Below are positions 55,823 to 63,840 of a DNA stretch of 64,000 nucleotides, piece by piece. Position 1 is the first letter of the stretch, and each line of letters opens with the position of its first letter. Origin of the DNA: Pseudomonas tolaasii NCPPB 2192 (lineage in GTDB: Bacteria > Pseudomonadota > Gammaproteobacteria > Pseudomonadales > Pseudomonadaceae); contig NZ_PHHD01000001.1 in the NCBI RefSeq assembly GCF_002813445.1, positions 4,154,001-4,218,000 on the forward strand, given 5' to 3'. Both the position numbers and the translations under genes were made by a program. Below the pieces are notes generated by a model, which made no database searches, was not told the DNA's origin, and was given only the letters and a program-made list of their open reading frames with translations.

Positions 55823-56832
55823 TGGCCATGTCCGATCGTTTGCTCAAAGCCTGGTACGAAGGCCATCCTGCGCTCACGCTCCTGCGGCCGCTGGAATCGT
55901 TGTATCGCCGGGTCGTGCAGTGCAAGCGCGCGCGTTTTTTGGCGGGTGAGGGCGGCATTTATCAATCACCGGTGCCGGTGGTGGTGGTCGGCAATATCAC
56001 GGTGGGCGGCACCGGCAAGACGCCGTTGATTCTGTGGTTGATCGAGCACTGTCGCCGTCGTGGCTTGCGCGTGGGGGTTGTCAGCCGAGGCTACGGCGCG
56101 AAGCCGCCGCAGTTCCCATGGCGGGTGGAAGCCAGCCACAGCGCCGAGGTGGCCGGTGATGAGCCGTTACTGATTGTTCAACGCTGTGGCGTGCCCTTGA
56201 TGATCGACCCTGATCGCAGCCGCGCCGTGAAAGCGTTGCTGGCCAGCGAGCCTCTGGACCTGATCCTGTCCGACGACGGTTTGCAGCATTATCGCCTGGC
56301 GCGTGACCTTGAACTGGTGCTGATCGATGCGGCACGCGGTTTGGGCAACCGGCGCTGCCTGCCTGCCGGGCCGCTGCGTGAGCCGATGGAGCGTTTGCAG
56401 AGTGTCGATGCGCTGCTTTACAACGGCGCCGGGTCCGATCGTGAGGATGGCTTCGCGTTTCGCTTGATGCCCACGGCGTTGGTCAACCTGAGGTCCGCCG
56501 AGCGCCAGCCCGTGGATTATTTTCAGGTCGGCCAGCAGGTCCACGCCGTCGCCGGTATCGGTAACCCGCAACGTTTCTTCAACACCCTTGAAACGCTACA
56601 CTGGCAGCCCATACCCCATGCTTTTGCCGATCACGCGCCCTACAGCGCCGAGGTCCTGAGTTTTACACCGTCATTGCCGCTGGTCATGACCGAAAAGGAC
56701 GCGGTGAAGTGCCGCGCCTTCGCCCAGCCCGACTGGTGGTACCTTGCGGTGGATGCGGTGCCGTCGCCGGCGTTTGTCGCCTGGTTCGACACACAGCTGA
56801 TGCGCCTGTTGCCCGCCCGTCTTTTGCCTTAA
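55822..56832 (+). CDS. lpxK: Tetraacyldisaccharide 4'-kinase
   Basis: Phosphorylates the lipid A precursor to lipid IV-A at the inner membrane. The protein is 336 residues with an N-terminal amphipathic helix and P-loop VGGTGKT at 61–67. The SRGYGAKPP and LSDDGLQHYRLARDLE motifs of LpxK are present. A second ATG two codons in is equally possible. In enterics msbA precedes lpxK; here exbBD does. Confidence 0.96.
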   Translation: MAMSDRLLKAWYEGHPALTLLRPLESLYRRVVQCKRARFLAGEGGIYQSPVPVVVVGNITVGGTGKTPLILWLIEHCRRRGLRVGVVSRGYGAKPPQFPWRVEASHSAEVAGDEPLLIVQRCGVPLMIDPDRSRAVKALLASEPLDLILSDDGLQHYRLARDLELVLIDAARGLGNRRCLPAGPLREPMERLQSVDALLYNGAGSDREDGFAFRLMPTALVNLRSAERQPVDYFQVGQQVHAVAGIGNPQRFFNTLETLHWQPIPHAFADHAPYSAEVLSFTPSLPLVMTEKDAVKCRAFAQPDWWYLAVDAVPSPAFVAWFDTQLMRLLPARLLP

Positions 56833-56855
56833 AACGTTTTTTCCAGGAAACATTC

Positions 56856-57041
56856 ATGGACACCAAACTGCTCGACATCCTCGCTTGCCCGATCTGCAAA
56901 GGCCCGCTCAAGCTCAGCGCCGACAAAACCGAGCTGATCAGCAAGGGCGCCGGCCTGGCGTATCCAATCCGCGACGGCATCCCGGTCATGCTGGAAAGCG
57001 AAGCCCGTACCCTGACTACCGACGAGCGCCTGGATAAATGA
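56856..57041 (+). CDS. ycaR: Trm112 family protein YcaR
   Basis: A 61-residue zinc-ribbon-like protein. The single CPIC motif (Cys11, Cys14) and YPIRDGIPVML identify the family. It lies in the usual lpxK–ycaR–kdsB order and overlaps kdsB by 4 bp. Molecular role is unknown in bacteria. AGGAA precedes ATG 56856. Confidence 0.9.
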   Translation: MDTKLLDILACPICKGPLKLSADKTELISKGAGLAYPIRDGIPVMLESEARTLTTDERLDK

Positions 57042-57802
57042 CCACCGCCTTTACCGTTGTCATTCCCTCGCGCTACGCATCGACCCGCTTGCCGGGCAAA
57101 CCGCTGCAACTGATCGGCAACAAGCCGATGATCCAGCTGGTGTGGGAACAGGCCAGCAAGAGCAGCGCCGAGCGGGTCGTGGTGGCCACCGATGATCCGC
57201 GCATCATTGAAGCCTGCAAGGGCTTCGGCGCCGAAGCGGTGCTGACCCGTGAAGACCATAATTCCGGCACCGATCGCCTGGCGGAAGTCGCTACGCAACT
57301 GGGCCTGGCGCCGGATGCCATTGTGGTCAATGTGCAGGGCGATGAGCCTCTGATTCCGCCAAGCGTGATCGACCAGGTCGCCGCCAACCTCGCCGCTCAT
57401 GGCGAAGCGCGCATGGCGACCCTGGCCGAGCCTATCGAGGACATCGACACCCTGTTCAATCCCAACGTGGTGAAGGTGGTCAGCGACATCAATGGTCTGG
57501 CGCTGACGTTCAGCCGTTCGACCTTGCCGTGGGCGCGAGACGCCTTCGCCAACAGCCGCGACGTGTTGCCGGAGGGCGTGCCGTATCGCCGGCACATCGG
57601 CATCTATGCCTACCGTGCGGGTTTCCTGCATGACTTCGTCAGTTGGGGCCCGTGCTGGCTGGAAAACACCGAATCCCTGGAACAACTGCGGGCCTTGTGG
57701 CACGGCGTACGGATCCACGTGGGGGATGCGCTGGAGGCACCGCCGGCGGGTGTCGACACCCCGGAAGACCTTGAGCGCGTCCGTCGCCTGCTGGGGGTTT
57801 GA
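57038..57802 (+). CDS. kdsB: 3-deoxy-manno-octulosonate cytidylyltransferase
   Basis: Makes CMP-Kdo for the lipopolysaccharide inner core. The protein is 254 residues. The nucleotide-binding start VVIPSRYASTRLPGKPL and the QGDEPLIPP motif are typical. The stop shares bases with the next ATG. Confidence 0.97.
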   Translation: MTTAFTVVIPSRYASTRLPGKPLQLIGNKPMIQLVWEQASKSSAERVVVATDDPRIIEACKGFGAEAVLTREDHNSGTDRLAEVATQLGLAPDAIVVNVQGDEPLIPPSVIDQVAANLAAHGEARMATLAEPIEDIDTLFNPNVVKVVSDINGLALTFSRSTLPWARDAFANSRDVLPEGVPYRRHIGIYAYRAGFLHDFVSWGPCWLENTESLEQLRALWHGVRIHVGDALEAPPAGVDTPEDLERVRRLLGV

Positions 57803-58266
57803 TGGAGGTTCTGTTCGTCTGCCTGGGCAATATCTGCCGCTCGCCGACGGCTGAGGGCGTATTGCGCCACAAGCTGCGCGAAGCGGGCCTTTCCAGCCAG
57901 ATTGAAGTGGCGTCTGCCGGAACGGGCGAATGGCATATCGGCAACCCTCCCGATCGGCGCAGCCAGCAGGCTGCGTTGGCACGGGGATATGACTTGTCGG
58001 TCCAGCGTGCACAGCAGGTTTCCCGTGCCGATTTTGCGCGTTATGACCTGATCCTGGCGATGGACCACAGCAACCTGCGCAACCTCAAGGCCCTCCAGCC
58101 TGCGCAGGGCAAGGCAGAGCTGGACCTGTTCCTGCGCCGTTTTGGCGCAGAAGTGGATGAGGTGCCGGACCCTTACTACGAAGGCGAGCAGGGTTTCGAA
58201 CGGGTTTTGGACCTGATCGAGCAGGCCTGTGATTTATTGGTGATCGAATTGAAGGGGCGGTTATGA
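57802..58266 (+). CDS. Low-molecular-weight protein tyrosine phosphatase
   Basis: A 154-residue LMW-PTP. The catalytic loop CLGNICRS has Cys7 and Arg13 in the C-X5-R pattern, and the general acid is Asp in VPDPYYEG. Elsewhere such enzymes dephosphorylate capsule kinases; no kinase is adjacent here, and the conserved place between kdsB and murB suggests a cell-envelope link. ATG 57802 is used; a TTG one codon upstream is less likely. Confidence 0.9.
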   Translation: MEVLFVCLGNICRSPTAEGVLRHKLREAGLSSQIEVASAGTGEWHIGNPPDRRSQQAALARGYDLSVQRAQQVSRADFARYDLILAMDHSNLRNLKALQPAQGKAELDLFLRRFGAEVDEVPDPYYEGEQGFERVLDLIEQACDLLVIELKGRL

Positions 58267-59282
58267 CCTTGCAGGTGCTTGCGCAGGTTTCGCTCAAGCC
58301 ATTCAACAGCTTTGGCATTGACGTGCGCGCGCAGCAGTTCGCTGAGGCCCACAGCGACGCCGATGTGCGTGAAGCGCTGGCTTATTCGGCGGCAAAGGCG
58401 CTACCGCTGCTGGTGATCGGAGGCGGCAGCAACCTGTTACTGACTCAGGATGTCCCTGCCTTGGTGCTACGCATGGCGACCCGGGGTATTCGTGTACTGA
58501 AGGATGACGGCGTGCACGCAGTGGTCGAAGCCGAAGCGGGCGAGGCCTGGCATCCATTCGTGCTGTGGACCCTGGAAAACGGCTTTTGCGGCCTGGAAAA
58601 CCTCAGCCTGATCCCCGGCACCGTCGGCGCTGCCCCCATGCAGAACATCGGTGCCTATGGTGTAGAAATCAAGGATGTGTTTTCCGGTTTGACCGCCCTG
58701 GATCGCCAGACCGGTGAACTGCGTGAGTTCAGCCTGGAGGAATGCAAGTTCGCTTACCGCGACAGCCTGTTCAAACACGAAACCGGGCGCTGGTTGATAC
58801 TGCGCGTGCGTTTCGCCTTGAGCCGGGCCAGCCAGCTGAAACTCGACTATGGCCCGGTGCAGCAGCGCCTGGCCGCTCAAGGGATCACCGAGCCAACGCC
58901 CAGTGATGTCAGCCGCGCCATCTGCAGCATTCGCCGGGAAAAGCTGCCGGACCCTGCCGAATTGGGCAATGCGGGGAGTTTCTTCAAAAACCCGTTGGTG
59001 TCGCAAGGGCTGGCGAGTGAGTTGCAAGCCTTGTATCCGGACCTGGTGGCGTATCCACAATCCGACGGGCAGATGAAACTCGCTGCCGGCTGGCTGATCG
59101 AAAAGGCTGGCTGGAAGGGCTTCCGTGAGGGCGACGCGGGGGTGCACAAGCTTCAGGCGCTGGTGCTGGTCAACTATGGCGCCGCCACCGGGCACGACAT
59201 CGCCAATCTGGCGCAGCGTATCCAGCAGGACATTGCAGAGCGCTTCAAGGTTGATCTGGAAATGGAACCCAACCGGTACTGA
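58263..59282 (+). CDS. murB: UDP-N-acetylenolpyruvoylglucosamine reductase
   Basis: Reduces UDP-GlcNAc-enolpyruvate to UDP-MurNAc in peptidoglycan synthesis, using FAD and NADPH. The protein is 339 residues (type I, with the YRDSLFK loop). FAD-binding LVIGGGSNLLLT and IPGTVGAAPMQNIGAYG are present; the active-site serine lies in NAGSFFKNP. It overlaps the phosphatase by 4 bp and is the last gene of the envelope cluster. Confidence 0.97.
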   Translation: MTLQVLAQVSLKPFNSFGIDVRAQQFAEAHSDADVREALAYSAAKALPLLVIGGGSNLLLTQDVPALVLRMATRGIRVLKDDGVHAVVEAEAGEAWHPFVLWTLENGFCGLENLSLIPGTVGAAPMQNIGAYGVEIKDVFSGLTALDRQTGELREFSLEECKFAYRDSLFKHETGRWLILRVRFALSRASQLKLDYGPVQQRLAAQGITEPTPSDVSRAICSIRREKLPDPAELGNAGSFFKNPLVSQGLASELQALYPDLVAYPQSDGQMKLAAGWLIEKAGWKGFREGDAGVHKLQALVLVNYGAATGHDIANLAQRIQQDIAERFKVDLEMEPNRY

Positions 59283-59294
59283 ATCCCCACCAAT

Positions 59295-59330
59295 AAAAAT
59301 GCCCCGTATCTTGCGATACGGGGCATTTTT
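59295..59330. terminator. Bidirectional terminator between murB and yccA
   Basis: A perfect 16-bp stem (AAAAATGCCCCGTATC with its complement) around a TTGC loop, with five T on each strand. It serves the convergent murB and YccA genes. Confidence 0.95.
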
Positions 59331-59344
59331 TATGCCGCTGACAA

Positions 59345-60016
59345 TCAGTCATCACGACCCATGATGCCGAAGATCTGCAACAGGCTGATGAACAGGTTGT
59401 AGATCGATACATACAGGCTGATGGTCGCCATGATGTAGTTACGCTCACCACCGTGGATGATGGCGCTGGTCTGGAACAGGATGCAGACGGAGGAAAACAG
59501 CACGAAGCCAGCGCTGATCGCCAACTGCAGGCCACTGATCTGGAAGAACATGCTGGCAACCACTGCGGCCAGCAGCACGAAGAAGCCCACGGTGATGAAG
59601 CCACTCAGGAAGCTCATGTCCTTGCGGCTGATCAGCACGTAGGCCGACAAACCACCAAACACCAGGGCCGTCATGGCGAATGCGGAGCTGACCACTTCCG
59701 CGCCGCCAGCCATGCCGAGGTAACGGTTAAGGATCGGGCCGAGGATGAAGCCCATGAAGCCGGTCAGTGCAAACGCCGACACCAAACCCCATACCGAGTC
59801 GCGCAGCTTGTTGGTGAGGAAGAACAGACCGTAGAAACCGATCAGCACAACAAAGATATTCGGGTAGCGCACGTGCATCTGCTGAGCCATGAACGCCATC
59901 ACGCCGCTGAATGCGAGGGTCAGGGCGAGCAGGCCATAGGTGTTGCGCAACACGCGGCTGACTTCAAGCTGCTCAGCCTGCGCGTTGCCATTCACTGCGT
60001 AATTCTGTTCGCGCAT
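59345..60016 (-). CDS. yccA: Bax inhibitor-1/YccA family membrane protein
   Basis: A 223-residue protein with seven membrane helices, from LLALTLAFSGVMAF to YVSIYNLFISLLQIFGI. YccA in E. coli modulates the FtsH protease; the family leaks calcium or protons in other systems. The C-terminal IFGIMGRDD is typical of proteobacterial members. It stands alone. Confidence 0.92.
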   Translation of the reverse strand: MREQNYAVNGNAQAEQLEVSRVLRNTYGLLALTLAFSGVMAFMAQQMHVRYPNIFVVLIGFYGLFFLTNKLRDSVWGLVSAFALTGFMGFILGPILNRYLGMAGGAEVVSSAFAMTALVFGGLSAYVLISRKDMSFLSGFITVGFFVLLAAVVASMFFQISGLQLAISAGFVLFSSVCILFQTSAIIHGGERNYIMATISLYVSIYNLFISLLQIFGIMGRDD

Positions 60017-60093
60017 GGCGACACTCCTTCAGTTTTGAAACGTTCAGTCGCAAAGATCATAACAGACGCTCTGTAACAAGCTATGGCGAGAGT

Positions 60094-60121
60094 TTGACAG
60101 TGTGTTTCATTCGGGTATTAT
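60094..60121 (+). promoter_or_regulatory. Predicted sigma70 promoter of tRNA-Ser
   Basis: TTGACA (60094–60099), 16-bp spacer, TATTAT (60116–60121), about 48 bp before the tRNA. This is one of the best sigma70 matches in the window. Confidence 0.75.
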
Positions 60122-60168
60122 GGCGCCCGCTGAGACGGGATAGGCTACTATAATCCTGTGAAGCAGAA

Positions 60169-60259
60169 GGGAAATTGGCAGAGTGGTTGAATGCACCGGT
60201 CTTGAAAACCGGCGGACGTTAATAGCGTCTCCAGGGTTCGAATCCCTGGTTTCCCGCCA
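60169..60259 (+). tRNA. tRNA-Ser (anticodon UGA)
   Basis: A 91-nt class II tRNA. Acceptor stem GGGAAAT pairs with GTTTCCC (one G–U), the discriminator is G and CCA is encoded. Anticodon stem CCGGT/ACCGG presents CT-TGA-AA with TGA at 60203–60205. A long variable arm (GGACG…CGTC) and T-arm CAGGG-TTCGAAT-CCCTG follow. The 3' half is the likely integration site of the element that follows. Confidence 0.97.
60215..60259. other. Candidate att site in the 3' half of tRNA-Ser
   Basis: An integrase gene ends 117 bp further on and points toward the tRNA, the usual layout when an element has used the tRNA 3' end as attB. No second copy of the tRNA 3' segment is found in the remaining 3.7 kb, so the other junction must lie beyond 64 kb. 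The exact core cannot be fixed without it. Confidence 0.5.
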
Positions 60260-60269
60260 AGATTTACAC

Positions 60270-60296
60270 AAAAGCCCCGCGATTGCGGGGCTTTTG
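60270..60296 (+). terminator. Terminator of tRNA-Ser
   Basis: AAAAGCCCCGC-GATT-GCGGGGCTTTT, 10 nt after the CCA end, with T runs on both strands; it may also stop the integrase transcript from the other side. Confidence 0.92.
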
Positions 60297-60376
60297 CGTT
60301 TCTGGGGATTGGTGCGTCGATCAACTTGGGGCCTGATCGTTTCCGCATGATTTCAGGCCGTTTCCGCAACTCGATG

Positions 60377-61441
60377 TCAGCGGGTCGGTTTCACGATCTC
60401 CCCAACACGCCTGTAAACAGTCTCGGTTATCCGCTTGTCTGTGTGCCCCAGCAGGCGGCTGGCATCGCCCAGGTCCAGGATTTCACTGGCGGCTTTTGGT
60501 CGTATGTCACGGAACTGGAACTGTCGGATGCTTGCTGCCAGCACGCCGTCGCCTGACTCTCTGGCGATGACAATTGCCTTGTCTCGCGCATCGTCAAAAC
60601 GCAATCTCAGCATGTGTTTGGTCACCTGCCTCCCATCCTCGGTGACGATCAGATACGGGTTTCGAACTCCGCGGGCGCGCCTCTGTGCAATCAGGCGCTC
60701 AACCAGTACGCCCAAATCATTCAGTGTGCCGGCGGCCGTCAGGCGGATTCTCAGCTTTTTGGACGTCTTGCCCTGGGATACCTGCAGGAATTCGTTAACC
60801 GCGTCGGCCTCCCGCATCGAGAGCGTGTCGGCTGGGCGCTGAGCGGTCAGGTAAGCCAGGTCCATCGCGTCGCGCAGTTCTGGGGCTGCCACCGCATATA
60901 CAGCCCCCCAGATTTCCTCGTTGGCGTAGAAGTCGCGCGGCGCCTCTTTGTTCTTGCGCACACCGGCGGCCGGGTTGGCTTCAGTTAGTCCCCACTCGCG
61001 TGCGATGTTGTAGATGTGTGACAGCAGAGAGATTTCTCGGTTGGCGCGCACCTTGGCGGTACGGCTGTCGCGATACTGCGCAATGATCTGTGGAGTCACC
61101 GCATCGATAGGCGCATCACTGAACGCTTTACGCAGCTGTTTCAGGCTCAAGCGGTTGTCGCTCTGTGTCTTGGGGGCCTTGCCTGGAATGATTTCGCGCT
61201 CGTACCGATCAAACACTTGGCCCAGTAGGGCGTTCTTCTTCGGCACCGGCTTGCAATCGAGCTTTGCCCACTCCGCCTTGGCGATATCTAAATCACCCCC
61301 GAGCGGGATCTCCACCCGCTTCCCGTCCTCATTCCTCCCGTCGTAGTAGTAACCAACCCACTCTTTACCGCCTTTCAGCGTGCGTACACGCCGAATCATT
61401 CGCGGCGGCAGGTCCCTGTTTGCCGCCTTTTTTGCTCGCAT
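60377..61441 (-). CDS. int: Tyrosine-type site-specific integrase
   Basis: A 354-residue phage integrase: arm-binding N-terminus, SAM-like core-binding domain (about 70–165), and catalytic domain. The first arginine is in LTAQRPADTL, the second in FRDIRPKAA, the late histidine in LGHTDK, and the tyrosine nucleophile is Tyr343 in TETVYRR. The usual HxLR box reads RDIR, so the first histidine is replaced by arginine, a variant known in some Pseudomonas phage integrases. It is adjacent to tRNA-Ser. Confidence 0.95.
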   Translation of the reverse strand: MRAKKAANRDLPPRMIRRVRTLKGGKEWVGYYYDGRNEDGKRVEIPLGGDLDIAKAEWAKLDCKPVPKKNALLGQVFDRYEREIIPGKAPKTQSDNRLSLKQLRKAFSDAPIDAVTPQIIAQYRDSRTAKVRANREISLLSHIYNIAREWGLTEANPAAGVRKNKEAPRDFYANEEIWGAVYAVAAPELRDAMDLAYLTAQRPADTLSMREADAVNEFLQVSQGKTSKKLRIRLTAAGTLNDLGVLVERLIAQRRARGVRNPYLIVTEDGRQVTKHMLRLRFDDARDKAIVIARESGDGVLAASIRQFQFRDIRPKAASEILDLGDASRLLGHTDKRITETVYRRVGEIVKPTR

Positions 61442-61445
61442 CGAC

Positions 61446-61682
61446 TTACCCTACTTTTGATAGATCCAGCGACCAGGCTTCAGCCGCAACGTTTTCTGCT
61501 GACGGCTTCACGCCTGCCAGCTTCATCCGGGCATAAACCCGGCCAACAACTGGCCGACGCGCCCGGGTCAATACGTACTTCCAACCGTTTCGGTTGAGCC
61601 AAGCGATCTGGCCCGAAGGGATCATGTAGCCAGTGATTGCCGCTAGCTCTTCCTCGGCAAGTGTTTCGCTCTGCATTTCCAT
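61446..61682 (-). CDS. DUF4224 family phage protein
   Basis: A 78-residue protein with the short DUF4224 core near the N-terminus (EELAAITGYMIPSGQIAWLNRNGWKYVLT). Such genes sit immediately upstream of tyrosine integrases in many prophages and may act as excisionase-like or directionality factors, though this is not proven. It is 4 bp from int. A start two codons later (Met3) is possible. Confidence 0.8.
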   Translation of the reverse strand: MEMQSETLAEEELAAITGYMIPSGQIAWLNRNGWKYVLTRARRPVVGRVYARMKLAGVKPSAENVAAEAWSLDLSKVG

Positions 61683-61720
61683 GATGGTGTCCTTGCCGCG
61701 CTGGGCGGCAGAAGGTGGGT

Positions 61721-62086
61721 TCAGTTGGTTGGCGTGGCCATGAATTGCATGCCGAGCTTCCAGGCGAGGTAGCAGCGGGTCAGCGCTTCGGAGGGCGAGC
61801 CGGTAAAACCAACGTGTCCAAACCCTTTGGCCTCGAACTGCGCGCCGTGCGCGAAGATGGTCAAGATTCCTGCCTGCGTCATCTCTTGGATGAGAATCGC
61901 TGCGTCACCGAGGTGCGAGTCCGGTCGAAAAGGGAAGGGCTCACCTCCTGGTCCGGTATCCCGGTACAAGCAAGGCCCCGAGGCATAGAGTTTGATCTTC
62001 CGGCGTTCCTCTATTCCCTGGGCGCGTGCCGCCCAGAGAGCCAAGTCGGCGCCGTTCAGGTCTTGGATAGGTGATTTCTCGCGCAT
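61721..62086 (-). CDS. Phage protein NinX-like (DUF2591)
   Basis: A 121-residue protein of the DUF2591/NinX type. It begins MREKSPIQDLNGADLALWAARAQGIE and has WKLGMQFMATPTN near the C-terminus, like other phage members in which the N-terminal LDLWVA-type helix is conserved. Function unknown. ATG 62086 has GAGG 8 nt upstream; the open frame further up is not family-like. Confidence 0.75.
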   Translation of the reverse strand: MREKSPIQDLNGADLALWAARAQGIEERRKIKLYASGPCLYRDTGPGGEPFPFRPDSHLGDAAILIQEMTQAGILTIFAHGAQFEAKGFGHVGFTGSPSEALTRCYLAWKLGMQFMATPTN

Positions 62087-62211
62087 AGGAATACCTCGCC
62101 CGCCGCTCACCGGCCGGCATGTAGGGGGGGATTGAGGCGATAGACCTGTAATGTCTATCAAGCAGGGTTTACTATTCCAATAGGAATCCACATCAGAAAG
62201 GCAAGAACAAT

Positions 62212-62688
62212 ATGGATATTCAGAACATCGAAAAGATAAATTTTTCAATAGCGTCAAATCTTACGATTATATTGATAGGCTTTATCGTTCCGGGTTTTTT
62301 ACTTTGGTACTTGCACAGCCCTGCGCTTTTCGAGCGGCTAGATTTTTTCAAGTTGCTAATGCTTTCTGTAGCTGTGTGTTTACCAACATTTTTAATTCAG
62401 TTCGTTACCACTGCGCTGATGTACAGGTTGATTTCAGATTCACGCCCTGAGCTTTCGGAGCTTTGGGGTACGCCTGTGGATTGGTTTGTTCGCCACGGAT
62501 ACACAAATTCCATAAATATGTATTCCTTAATATTTATTATTTGGTTGTTTGATCTAGGTGCGAGATCAACTATATGGGTGGTTGCCGGTGGTATAGTGTT
62601 CGCTTTTCTATCTGAGTTATTTCATTATCGATTATTCTTAAAGAGGCCTAGCTCTCTTTATGGTGTTTGGTTAGTTCAAAAGCGATAG
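62212..62688 (+). CDS. AT-rich membrane protein, possible phage cargo gene
   Basis: A 158-residue protein I do not recognise. It has four likely membrane helices (about 13–35, 44–70, 102–117, 119–137). The first carries a proline-glycine kink (GFIVPGFLLWYL). It is on the plus strand while all phage genes around it are on the minus strand, and its base composition is clearly richer in A/T than its flanks, with codons such as ATA and TTA. This is the pattern of a lysogenic-conversion or moron gene. An AGG-like site lies about 9 nt before the ATG. Confidence 0.75.
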   Translation: MDIQNIEKINFSIASNLTIILIGFIVPGFLLWYLHSPALFERLDFFKLLMLSVAVCLPTFLIQFVTTALMYRLISDSRPELSELWGTPVDWFVRHGYTNSINMYSLIFIIWLFDLGARSTIWVVAGGIVFAFLSELFHYRLFLKRPSSLYGVWLVQKR

Positions 62689-62713
62689 GGCGATTAGGTA
62701 ATAAGGGTGGCGA

Positions 62714-63355
62714 TCATGGCGTCACCCGTTTGAACTCGACCACCCAGACCCACGGGTTGGCGTTCCACGACTCGGCGCCGTTGATCCCCACCCACAACTC
62801 GCGCCAAGCGTCGAAAGGGTCAGTCCATCTGCCCGGGCCTGGTTCAGATTTGAAGGGATGGAAAGCGTAATCACCGTCACCCTGGTGGATTCGGTTGATG
62901 CCCTCGGCGATGTAGCGGCTTTCGAACGCGGTCTCCCCATCGCCATCCTGCAACCGCTCGACGCGCACGTCGGTGATCTCCAGCAGGATGCGGCTGTGCC
63001 GCCGGAACATGTGAATGGCAGGTGTCCACTTCTTCACTTGGCAGTGCGCGCCGTCGTCGGTGTCGGCGCGATACGTCAGCCGGCAGCCGATATCGGCGTG
63101 AGTCTCGCGCACCCACAGCCGGTCGCCGGGCTTGCCGTAGGGGCAGGCAATTGGGTATTCCATGCCCTCATGGTCAGACGTGAAGTCGCCAAATGCGTTG
63201 TATGGCCACCAGTCGTTGCCGTGGTCAAGCATGCTGAAGCCGTAGGCGTGCGCCTTGGTCGCTTTCACTGGCCGCCGCGTGACCGTCTTCCGGCCTTCCT
63301 GGATGGCGCGCACCATCGGCGCCGAGAACAGGATGGGACGCTCCTTGACGTTCAC
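62714..63355 (-). CDS. Phage protein, ASCH/PUA-like
   Basis: A 213-residue protein that starts with the phage-typical NVKERPILFSAPMVRAIQEGRKTVTRRPV. The RKTVTRR segment and the later GDRLWVRET and DVRVERLQD recall ASCH-fold (RNA/nucleotide-binding) domains found in many temperate phages. Exact role unknown. The start is probably GTG 63355, with GGGAGG about 8 nt upstream and a 4-bp overlap (GTGA) with the previous gene. A longer ORF from 63379 is less likely. Confidence 0.72.
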   Translation of the reverse strand: MNVKERPILFSAPMVRAIQEGRKTVTRRPVKATKAHAYGFSMLDHGNDWWPYNAFGDFTSDHEGMEYPIACPYGKPGDRLWVRETHADIGCRLTYRADTDDGAHCQVKKWTPAIHMFRRHSRILLEITDVRVERLQDGDGETAFESRYIAEGINRIHQGDGDYAFHPFKSEPGPGRWTDPFDAWRELWVGINGAESWNANPWVWVVEFKRVTP

Positions 63356-63681
63356 GGTGCCACCTCCCGGCGCGCCCACCAGCAGACCGGGCCGTCGTCA
63401 GTGTCATGAATAGCGAGGCAGAACCAGCCTTCACCATCTGGGCGATCTGGTTCCCAGTAGCTGCAGTCCGGGTCGCCAGCTTCGAAATAGCGCTCAGAGA
63501 CCGCTTCGTCGCTGTGGTATTCGAGGCTCACCATCTGCACCTCCAACGACTGCTCGGCAACCCAGGCTTTGACCTTATCACCGTCGCCCTCGTCGAAGGG
63601 CGGCATATCTGGGTGAGCGAACATGCCGTATTCATCGCGCACGACCGGGGCTGACTGGATCAATTTGATTTCTTCAGGCAT
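63352..63681 (-). CDS. Hypothetical phage protein
   Basis: A 109-residue acidic protein that I do not recognise, beginning MPEEIKLIQSAPVVRDEYGMFAHPDMPP. It is rich in Asp, Glu and Trp (CSYWEPDRPDGEGWFCLAIHDTDDGPVCWWARRE), with no membrane helix. Overlaps and probably shares a transcript with the ASCH-like gene. Confidence 0.7.
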   Translation of the reverse strand: MPEEIKLIQSAPVVRDEYGMFAHPDMPPFDEGDGDKVKAWVAEQSLEVQMVSLEYHSDEAVSERYFEAGDPDCSYWEPDRPDGEGWFCLAIHDTDDGPVCWWARREVAP

Positions 63682-63840
63682 GACTTCGTCCTTGCCGCTA
63701 TAGCGGCTGACTTTGAAGGGGGAGGGCTACAGCGAGGGATTGACGTGTTTCAGTGCGTAACGCTTGTTTGCGATGGAATAACGGCTGCTCAGCTGCGTCA
63801 TACGCAATATTTTCATAGCCGGTAGTGGTAGGAAGTCTTT

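Noticed and set aside
63728..63822. A 29-codon minus-strand ORF (MKILRMTQLSSRYSIANKRY…) in the phage edge
   Set aside because: No ribosome-binding site, no recognisable family and too short to support.
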